Shown: in pieces, positions 34,990 to 44,445 of the stretch | Position numbering within the stretch: the first letter of the stretch is position 1 | Layout: each line of letters opens with the position of its first letter | DNA from: Larix kaempferi | Taxonomy: Eukaryota > Streptophyta > Pinopsida > Pinales > Pinaceae | NCBI GenBank assembly: GCA_027924585.1 | Contig: BSBM01000151.1 | Location: forward strand, 8,465,501 to 8,529,500 | DNA: 64,000 bases | Direction: 5' to 3' | Program-made: the position numbers and the translations under genes | Notes under the pieces: generated by a model | What the model saw: only the letters and a program-made list of their open reading frames with translations | What the model was told of the DNA's origin: nothing | Databases searched by the model: none

Positions 34990-37678
34990 CCTACAAGTCA
35001 AATTCAATTGCATGATTAGAAACTTCTCATAGTTTTTCAAAAACACATTCTTATGCATAAAGACATATGTCATACAGTCATGCAATTATCTTAGCCAATG
35101 CTTCAATACAACATTTATCCATATCCCGTATTCACACGGTAATTTTCTAGATGCCTTCCATCTCTACTAGAACATTTGGTAAGAGTGTGCACAACTCCCA
35201 ACATGTTAGCAAAGAGGTTTCATTCTAGATAAGTAGCAATGAATGTTGTACAGTACCATAGGCCACTTACCCATTACTTGCATATTAGTAGTATCTTGTT
35301 CATTAATGAAACTTTTCTAAAATGCAAAATGTACATCCTAAATCTAGGAACATAAGTATGTACATGAATGAACAACATCATTTAAGTAATAAGAAATGAT
35401 AATTCAAATACTTATATTTGTTTAGTTGTTGGGTGGACTCCCTCTCAATCTTTGCTTCCTTGCAAGAACTACTGGAGTGTGCTCCCTCTTGATCTTTGCT
35501 TCCTGGATTACCTGTCCTTGAACTTATATCCATCCTGGACCACTATGCATGCTTAAGTGTGCACTAGTGTCATTATTGTGTTATCCTCAAGATCTCATAC
35601 ATAACCATACATATATTAGTATAATCTCAATACTATCAAAACATTATGATCCTAAATACTCTTAACATCTATGGTCATGATCATTTCACACACAGGTAAT
35701 TTATCACAAGCATTAGTATTCAAGGTTTCAGGGAGGACTTCTATTACTCATGCATATTCTTATTGACCATAGGACTCTTATGGTTAGTCATATCATCAAT
35801 CAAACTAAGAAACATAACATGCATAAACTGTTGATTACTTAAACTTCTAACTTCAAGAATAATCATTCATACAAAAGTATAAGATCCTAACACAAGGTAG
35901 GATTCTAACTTGATATAGGAAAAACATACTTGGTTATCATGTTTGCTAGTTATGTCTAACATACCCAAACAATGTCTTTTTGTTCTCTTCAATGACTTGT
36001 GCTTAGTAACCTGCATAACTCATAAGTTAACCATTGTAGAACCAAATTATACATACCTCGTAAGTAGAGCTTCTATGTGATCCATAAGTCTTTGTCTTCA
36101 TGTCACCATGGTCATATGTTCTTGATCTAGAACTTGATTTGTACCTTTCATGTTAGCGGACAACATCATCATCATACAATACCACAGTGCATTAGTACAA
36201 TCATATAACCCTAATCAATGAATGTCTTTTATCATTCACATGCATTCATACTTTTACTAGGGTGATAAGACAAGTCTAAGATTAATCAAGATTGTACTAA
36301 CCTCAATAATATGAAGACAAACATATCATAAACTTAATCATGAACAGATTTCAACACATCCTCTATCTCCTCAAGTCATACATGTCGAGATTTCTTGTAG
36401 TCTTCTTATGTAAGGCCTTAGCCTCATCTCCCTCTGGAACTGGAACTTCTTCACTTATACAGGTGTCCAATTCATTTTCTTCTAGGATTATCCTAATCCA
36501 CTTTGATTTGCTGAAACTGGATCTGGAGCTGGATTAGGGTTTGTCAGAGAAACCCTAAAAATTCAAATTTTGAATTTCAAACTTCTGAATGGATGGAAAG
36601 ATGTGGCTTGCTGAGCTGATCAAGCTGGTATACTTCAATTCTGAAATCTCCAAAATTTGACCCCTCAAAATTGCCTTTGAAACTTCCGGATCTTCTGGAC
36701 AGGATCCCGAACTAGGGTTTGATGAAGCCCGGTCTTCTTCCCATCCAAAAGGTTCGATATTGTGTTCTAAAATTTGATTTTTCAAAGGAGCTTCCAGCCG
36801 TGGTCACAGATTTCAAAAATTCCAAATTTTGCAGAAGCCCTAATTTTCCACCTTTCCGATCAAAATCCCGAACTAGGGTTTGATCAAGCCCGACCTTCTT
36901 CCCAACCAAAAAATTTGAGCTTGGTCTCTAAATTTTGATTTTGATGAGGAGCATCCATCCGTGGTCTCCTATTCCAAGAATTTCAACTTTCTCTGAAACC
37001 CTAATTTCCCACAGTAGTGACGATCCAAAAATGAAGGTGCTCAGAATCCAATTCTGTTTGGACAGAAATATATGCCATATTGTTTCTGATGCATCTATGA
37101 AATTACGAATCCACAGGGTTTGAAACTTATATCTATTTTAGCCTGACCTTTCATCTTTCCAACCCCACAGGTCTGACCTCAATTGGATTCTCTGGGAGAG
37201 AGTTATGCCAAGTGTCGCAACGTGACCTGTTTATGGGATAAAATAGGAGAGTAAACTTGTACGGAGTGCCACGTGTCACTGTTTCAACTTCAGCCTCTGA
37301 AAAGAGGACCTGTGAAAGTATAGTCTGTGCCCTACCTGTCACTTTTTACGAAATTTCATTTGGAGCTTCCTAGCCCATGTTGTGACCTTTTTTCCTAGGT
37401 CACATGTTTATGACTAAGATTTGGAAGAGGCAGAAACCCTAGATTGTACGGGTCATAAAACAGAAAGTACAATGAATTAGATGATGTGCTTCAGACAAAA
37501 GGTACATGGGGATGTCATCTACGACTTGTAAAAGTTTCAGAACCTGAACCTTCGCCAAAATGGATTTAAAGAGAAAGTGCCACAATAACTGGTTTTTTGC
37601 TATATCAAGCCTTAGCTTCCAATTTGTCGCAAGTGCAACAAGTCTCATAAATGCCATACCATGCCTTCCTTCAGGCTA
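34990..37678 (-). other. Element E 5' internal region, no gag or integrase recognised
   Basis: About 2.7 kb where gag, protease and integrase would be expected. It is AT-rich and closed in all frames. The part next to the primer site has one 72-codon frame (37,657-37,439) with no domain I recognise. Either the coding region was replaced or a further unrecognised insertion lies here. Confidence 0.5.
36705..37015. repeat. Two-copy direct repeat of about 150 bp in E's leader
   Basis: The words CCCGAACTAGGGTTTGAT and AAGCCCG(G/A)-TCTTCTTCCCA recur about 161 bp apart (36,703 and 36,868). Later CC(A/G)-TCCGTGGTC and CCCTAATTT-CCCAC words recur too. The copies are diverged. Confidence 0.75.
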
Positions 37679-37690
37679 GCTCTGATACCA
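37679..37690 (-). promoter_or_regulatory. Element E primer-binding site
   Basis: On the minus strand TGGTATCAGAGC follows the LTR with no gap. It is a perfect initiator-Met site. Confidence 0.93.
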
Positions 37691-38327
37691 TGTTAGTTTT
37701 TCATCATTTAATTCAATATGGTCTAGGATCTTAACTGAAAGAACAACATGTATAGCATATCAAGCATAAAAGACAAGAGACAAGAGACACAAAACATTTC
37801 ACCGGGGAAAACCAAGAAGGTGAAAAACCCCGCAACTTCCTCAGAGATAGAATAAGCATCAATACAAGGATCATAATGATCAAACCCAATAAATAGATAT
37901 CTTCAGCAGCATGCTCCTCCTCCACTTGTGTGAACTCCTCTCTCTCACTAATGCGAAGTGAGTGAATTAGAGAGATGTATAAAATGAGAGAGACACACTC
38001 TCTATTTATACACTAACTTTCACTTTACCTTTACTCAACTAGGTCGGCCTCAACTTAACCACTTAACATAATGTTGACTGGGCCGACCCCTACTAGGGTG
38101 GTCTAATAACCCTTTGACCCACATGACTCATACAGGGCCGACCCCATCAAGGTGGTCTAATAACCCATCAAGTATAAGTTACGACACTTACAATATAACT
38201 TGCGACACTTGCAAGTACAACTAACGACACTTCCAATCGGAGGAATAATACATCTCCGTTCGGGATACAATAAAGTACAAATACAATATACAAGTGAATA
38301 TATTCCGAAGATACAAATACATCAACA
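37691..38327 (-). repeat. Element E 5' LTR
   Basis: It is 637 bp and pairs with 31,187-31,823. The plus-strand ends are TGTTAG and CATCAACA. A minus-strand TATAAATAGAG box lies near 38,000-38,010. Confidence 0.92.
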
Positions 38328-38835
38328 ACCTCATATGACATTGGTACGATTGGGAGAAACATTATTCAACTCACTTGTATATTGTTCTCCCGATGCATGA
38401 TGAGACATAAATCCACTATGCATTTATTCATAGTTATGATCTCCAATTTGACATAGATCCACTTTGTATCTATTTGTGGCTATGATCTTCTAATGGGTAT
38501 GGATCCATTGTGTATCCTCTTCATGGCCATGACCCACTTATATATCACATGGATCCACAGTGTATTTTTCCGTGGCCATGATTGTTACATCATTCATATA
38601 TATGTCATGGATCCACATTGTATCTCTTCGGCGGCCATGTTCTATTATCTCGAGCATGGACATATCCATACCAAGGAAAAGATTGTCGTACATATTTTTT
38701 TCTATTTTAGGTACTTTGTTGAGGCTGGGACTCCTGGAATCTTCGGCCATGTTTACTCCACATACTATTCCATTGGTTATTATAATGTATTTCAGCCATC
38801 ATATTCCCTTATTACCTCATACGTTAGTGGGAATC
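38328..38835 (+). repeat. Element A 3' internal fragment with about 57 bp tandem repeats
   Basis: Degenerate units with (T/G)GATCCAC-(A/T)TTGTATC and GGCCATGAT words recur about five times between 38,400 and 38,645, roughly 57 bp apart. The remainder up to A's right LTR has no recognised coding. The last bases before the LTR (TAGTGGGAATC) make only a weak polypurine tract. Confidence 0.7.
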
Positions 38836-39973
38836 TATTATAGCTCAAATAGACACTTTTCCGTCAGTGATGATAGTTCAAAAGATGACACTTCAAGTGT
38901 CATTGTTCGTTCACAAAAAAGGACATGTATGGATTAAAGAGCCTTACCCTCTATTGATATAGCCATGAACATTCAAGCAAACCTTAGTTATTCCCAAGAA
39001 TCCTAAAAAGTTGTAATCCTTCAAAAGATCATATTCGCTCCCAATGATCATGCAGGATGTGAATCATTCGCTCCTTGTCTTCAATTTGCCAGCGAAGGCA
39101 AGAAATTATTGAATTCGCATGTTGCACATTGTTTTCTAGCGAACCTTGTTGCTCTTGTTTTAGGTGCGAATATCGTAAAAAATTATGAAAATATATTTAA
39201 AATTTTGAAAAATGAGAGAGTTAGGGTGGTTTCAGGAACCACCTGCTCAGTTACAACTTCCCCATCCATATGGTAACAATCCTCATTAACTATAAAAAGA
39301 AGTGATATAGACCAAATTGGGGGACCCTTGTCATGGTGTTGTTATGCTACGGGAATTAGTTGCCATATATTCTCCTTCCCTTCCTATCATTGATTCTTGT
39401 ATCCATGTGTTGAAACTACTGCCCTCAAGCGGTTTCTACCCCTATGCATGTGGAGATTTGGAGTGGGACTTGTGGAGAACTTGAGCAAGAGAGACATGGA
39501 ACTCTAGTTTTGATGAGGTGCCAAGTAGAATAAGGTGTTCTATGTATTATTCATGTCATTTAATGAATATTTGACATCTTTCCCTTTTGTATATGTTGTG
39601 TTTATCATTGTATCCGTTATGGCTTGTATCTTGATATGAATTTGATTAACTAGTTTTATTTTCATGTTATATTTTGATTTCAATAACCTATTTTTTGTAG
39701 CCAAGTTTGTTTGAGAAAGGTATTGTGTTTGTGGTTGTGGGTCTTTGGATTGGCGAGAAGGAGCATATATGAAAGGACAAAGAAAAGCTAGGATCAAGCT
39801 TCATAAATAAGGTGCATGTAATATTTCTCTTTCGTCCTTTAGTTTAGATTTGTTTGATGTAAATTTGATGTTTAAAGTATGATCCGCCTGCAAGGAGTCT
39901 TTTAGATGGTTATCTTGACTCACCATTATGTTGGTGACAAAGCCCCGGTCATAGGAAATTTTCCTTAACAACA
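38836..39973 (+). repeat. Element A right LTR
   Basis: It is 1,138 bp. It keeps the upstream part lost from the left LTR, including a TATA-like TAACTATAAAAAGAAG near 39,280-39,300. It starts TATTATAGCTC (TGTTATAGCTC in the left copy), ends CCTTAACAACA and is followed by ATGAT. Confidence 0.85.
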
Positions 39974-41170
39974 ATGATACACATTTTGTACAACATTGTA
40001 TTAACAATGTTTTCTATGAGTCACTAAAAAAGCATAAATTTGAATTCATTGAACATTGGATATGGTTAGACGGATGTGCAGGACAATTTAAATCTTCACG
40101 GTCATTCTTTTGTTTATATCAGCTTCATAGAACATCAAATGTTAGACATCGTTGGAATTTCTTTGACATTGGTCATGGAAAAGGAAAGCACGATGTTGCA
40201 GGAGCATGCATAAAACGAGCACTTCTCAGGTTGATCGATTTCAATCAACTTCTCAGGTTGTTGAATAGTTTCATTCAAATCTAAGCCATGAATACAATCA
40301 ACAATCAAAAGATGTGTGCAAGTATGTATATATTTTGTTCTTGAAATTTTTATTAAATTTAAATTTAAAAAACAATATTTACAAGTCTTAAATCTGTCTT
40401 TAACATGTACACTAACATTAAAAATTGTCCTTTATAAATGTTAACATCACAAGTTTTTTTTGGCTTATTGGAATCCAAAATGTAGATAGATCAATCCCAT
40501 ATGGATCTAGCCCCATACATGGGATAAGAGATTTCAACTCAATTAAAACAAAAGCCTTCCAGAATGTGTTTTCATTTGATAGTAGAAAGCAATCATGCTT
40601 TTGTCCAATTTGCATAGAAAAAACTAAATCTACATAGGTCTGTGAAAACATAATGAACAATTATGTTAAACCTTGAAAACATACAAAAATTAATCCAAGG
40701 GGGGAAATGCCACTCGTAAGCCTAGACGATTTAGAATCAGAGAACACTGCAGTATCAATTGATGACGATATAATTTCCGATCTTGTTAGAGAAGGTAACA
40801 ATGCAAATGTCAAAAAACAAAAAACAAATTTCAAACACTGTTCATTGTATATAATATATATAAAGTAAATTATTTATTATTGGAAATGCATTTTAAAAAT
40901 GGCCTGGACTGCAGGAGATGTCTTTGATGTGATTGCACGTATAGAAAACAAAGAAAAAGTGAAATATTACTTGATGCAATGCACGGAGAGGAAGATGAAG
41001 TTATTGAAGGACTATAATGACAAAGGATTTATATATGCAAAAAGATCCATTATATTAAAAGCTTATTTTTTCCAAACAAAACCATCAAAGTGAAAGGTAT
41101 ATTCGCTTTCAGGAGTATCAACCCAATGTCATATGCTACCAATATAGTTAATAGATTTCTTGGTAATAAT
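39974..41170 (+). pseudogene. DDE-type transposase, 3' half (degenerate)
   Basis: The gene resumes after element A with THFVQHCINNVFYESLKKH, then WLDGCAGQFKS (40,063-40,095; its D is the likely second catalytic acid) and a WNFF-DIGHGKG-KHDVAGACIKR block (about 40,153-40,219). A later part has FFWLI-x-VDRSIPYG and CFCPIC (40,597-40,614). One intron is supported: GTAACA at 40,795 to CTGCAG at 40,914. Removing it joins LVRE to GDVFDVIARIENKEKVKYYLMQCTERK. A second intron near 40,320-40,450 is possible. Stops and shifts remain. The 3' terminal repeat was not found. Confidence 0.62.
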
Positions 41171-43082
41171 ATTATTACCAACATATTAATAGATTTCTCG
41201 AGATTTGGAATTGCTCAGATGAACAGTGCATGAAAAATCTCATTGCCCAAATTCCAGTACATAAACAACAAAGCTATACATTGTTGAGTGTATATGCATA
41301 ACAAACAAATGCAAGGAAAATGTATGTGAGAACAATAAAGATCCCCATTGTGATAGTGTCACGAAACACAGGTGGACCTACATCTTCCCCTCATCAATAA
41401 ATAGAAATTTCTGTCTTAATAACATTGCAGGTAATTGTCTACCCAGCTTGACTAATTATTTGCCTTCATTGTAAATCATAATGACATCAATAGACATATA
41501 ACTTAGGACCTCTGGGGAATAGAGGTCTCCCTAACACATAATTTGGATTTTTGTGAATTCCATGCCCAGTGCCCACTTGGTACCAGTCACAAGGTGGTAT
41601 ACAAGGGAAGCAATCCCACTTAATTTGCTTAAAAACCCCAAAATTGCTTATGTTCACACAGGAATAAACACCAATGAACTTACCAGTTATCCATATTTGT
41701 TGGTTAACAGTTCAGAAGGATTTAACTATCAAGGTTATAGACTACTGGCTGTTGACTAGAAGGGCAGATTGACCAACTTTTCTAACAGTTACATGATTGC
41801 CCAATCAGGAACAATTGCCTAATCTCTGACCTAAACTATACTAAGTCGGTACTAAAGAGAACCCTGCCCTAATAGATCATAAAAAGCATACAAAAACAAG
41901 TTGTTGAAAACATGTACTTTCCAGTCAGAACTACTGCAGTCAAGTCGTGTTATCACTCTCAAGTGTAATTTTTCATCCTAAGAGATAGCAAGGAGAGAAT
42001 AAGAAGCACTATTCCATTTACCATCCGCCATTATAGATCATAATGAAATATTGATCAATTTCATCATATTAACTATGGGCTTACCTACAAAGGAATAGCT
42101 GCTAAGATCTGTTCTAAACCAAGGTAACTAGGGATTATGAACATGGCCCAGATATGGTAAATGGATAAATCCTAGTCGCAGAAAACACAGCCTGTGTAAT
42201 CAGAACTAGTGCAGTTCTACTAATATCATAGACCTTATTTGCAATTATAATTGATTCAAAGAGAAACATGAAAAGAGTAGGCAATGCTTAACTCCATTCA
42301 CTCTGAAATGTTTTATATAAGTGTGTCAGCATAATTATAAAAATGATAAATATAGCTTCCTGTAATGTTTCTAGCTGCATAAATCAGATGTAATGTTTCT
42401 AGCTGCATAAATGAGATGCAATGCAGCTAGCACCAGCTTGCCCAAAAACAGCAGGCAGAGGCGATCTGCCGACAGGTAGTCATTAGAATTTACTTCCAGC
42501 AGAATTAGTGCAAAAGCGCAGCCAAATCTTCTAGAAGCAACAACTATAAAGTTCTCTTATCTTTACCCACGCTGTTAAGGGGATCTCCATTTGCCTTGTT
42601 TAATGTGAGATCATTCAAAAGGAAGTTGAGCTATGTTAGCTTTTCCTTGATTCTTATTTATCATTATTAAAATAAGTTAATAACATTACGGAAATTCTTT
42701 ATTAAAGTACTATCCTAAAACACTCTCATTGATGTTTAACTGCACGTGAAGTGTAACCTTTGAACTTCGTTATGTGGTTCTTTCTTTTTGCTCATATGAC
42801 CACCAAAATGCTAGTATTCACATGCTTCATTCATCTTCTCCTTGCTTGTTTCTTGGAAATCAAATAAGCATGCTGGGTAAGATAAATATGCAAAAGCATC
42901 TTAACTGTTCAAATAAATCCCAGAAGAATCATAGAATAATGAAAACAACCATCTCGATTCAGATGCCATCAATAATAAGGTCAAAATGCAACCACAATAT
43001 GTCAGGTTTAGATCTACAGACCTGCTAGGTTGCACTGGCAGAGAGTGGAATTCATTGTTGTCACTGCATGACCTCCATCTTG

Positions 43083-43359
43083 ATAGAATATAGTTTTTTA
43101 CTCAAAAGTTAAACTGACCCAATTCGTAAGATTCTGCTTGATGAAAAATTTACAAATCAAGAACCTCCTTGAATGAATGAAAAATTAAAACTGGTTACAT
43201 CTGTAAAAATTTGTCATTTAATAGAATATAGTTTTTTACTCAAAAGTTAAACTGACCCAATTCGTAGGATTCTGCTTGATGAAAAATTTACAAATCAAGA
43301 ACCTCCTTGAATGAATGAAAAAGTTAAAACTGGTTACATGTGTAAAAATTTGTCATTCG
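43083..43359. repeat. 138 bp tandem duplication
   Basis: 43,083-43,220 and 43,221-43,359 are nearly identical direct copies starting ATAGAATATAGTTTTTTACT. Confidence 0.9.
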
Positions 43360-43607
43360 GGTCAGTAGAGTTGAAATGAGCCAATGAAAATCAATTGTAA
43401 GCACAATATTCAACTGCTGATTCTTGACCCCACACTGAGACTACTCAATAAAGTTATATTCAACTCAATGTAATTTGTCTTGACCCAAGCCATGCATTTG
43501 AAAGGGCCTGCCTTTTTTCAAAGGCCAACACGTACTGATAATCCAAAACCCATTTGCTTTTTTGTTTCTTCACATTTTACTTTATTTTGCAATTTAGTTT
43601 AACAATA

Positions 43608-43729
43608 AAAAAATTGGGAACTCATCGTAATTGTACTCATACGATGATTTTATGTTTTGCAATTTAGAAAAAAATTGGGAACTCATCGTAATTGTACTCA
43701 TACAATGATTTTATGTTTTGCAATTTAGA
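43608..43729. repeat. About 61 bp tandem duplication with internal palindrome
   Basis: Two copies contain GGGAACTCATCGTAATTG and end GTTTTGCAATTTAG. The first has CATCGTA/TACGATG arms; the second has one arm changed. Confidence 0.85.
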
Positions 43730-44445
43730 CATTATGGGAATTGCTTATTAAAATCAACTTGAAAATTTTACCAATTTTACAACGGGGAATAATGGCATGG
43801 CAGCATAAAGGGATCAAATTGATAATCCTCATATGATGTTAATAAACATCTATACCTTCCAATCTCCACAAATTTGTCTATCCTTCTGGGAAGAAATAGC
43901 AACAACTTCCTTCAAAGATGAAAATTAGAACACACGTTCTAGAAATTGATTGAACAAATCAAAACCATCTCCAGAAAAGCATCTCCAGTAATACAAGTGT
44001 CCCAAAATCCTCAAAATTGAAGACTACATTGCATAAATGTACAAGGCAAATGCAAATATAAATATGAAGCACCTTAACTTCAAGGTACTCGAAAACAAAA
44101 AACTACCTGAAGAAGCTGAAGCATAAATGTATCATGGTAGCTTGAACTTAACCATTTGAAGCTAATTTCAAGCCTTGCTAATACCAATGTCGTCCTTGGT
44201 GAAGCATTCTGATTTTTTCAACAGTGTCGACGACTGCAACTGAAGTGCACCACACCCCTTATGTTGGCCAATCCAGTCCCTTGACTTTCAATTTAAAAAT
44301 TTTAGATTAAAAATCAAAATGCAGCTTCCTCATATGCTTTAAATATTAAATAACAGCTATTGCCAGGGCACCAGGTGCATTGACATAATTATATATCCAT
44401 GAATTCGAGGCAACAGCCTTTGCTGCCTTTAAACAGAAAATGATC

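Larger units (their letters stand above)
31187..38327 (-). mobile_element. Element E: minus-strand Ty1/copia retrotransposon inserted in A
   Basis: Two 637 bp LTRs (31,187-31,823 and 37,691-38,327) are flanked by ACCTC (31,182-31,186 and 38,328-38,332). On the minus strand an initiator-Met primer site touches the 5' LTR (37,691-38,327). The internal region keeps a copia RT-RNase H frame, but gag, protease and integrase are not recognisable. So the element is probably internally deleted or replaced. About 12 differences occur in the first 162 aligned LTR bases. Confidence 0.93.
1494..39973 (+). mobile_element. Element A: old gypsy-like LTR retrotransposon, host of four later insertions
   Basis: The ends are TGTTATAGCTC at 1,494 and CCTTAACAACA at 39,973. 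They are flanked by a perfect 5 bp target duplication ATGAT (1,489-1,493 and 39,974-39,978). Removing the element restores the transposase frame across the site (SDDRTHD followed by THFVQHC). A primer-binding site adjoins the left LTR. After subtracting nested elements F, B, D and E, A itself is about 8.7 kb. Its internal region shows gag-like and protease-like pieces on the plus strand, but I could not recognise a reverse transcriptase or integrase. The first 86 aligned bases of the two LTRs differ at about 14 positions, making A the oldest LTR element in this stack. Confidence 0.88.
41171..44445. other. Intergenic AT-rich DNA with small tandem duplications
   Basis: No gene is recognised. 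Small repeats are present: 28 bp around 42,365-42,420, 138 bp at 43,083-43,359 and about 61 bp at 43,608-43,729. The first part may hold the end of the transposon. The last few hundred bases should contain the 3' UTR of the minus-strand gene that ends at 44,446. Confidence 0.6.
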
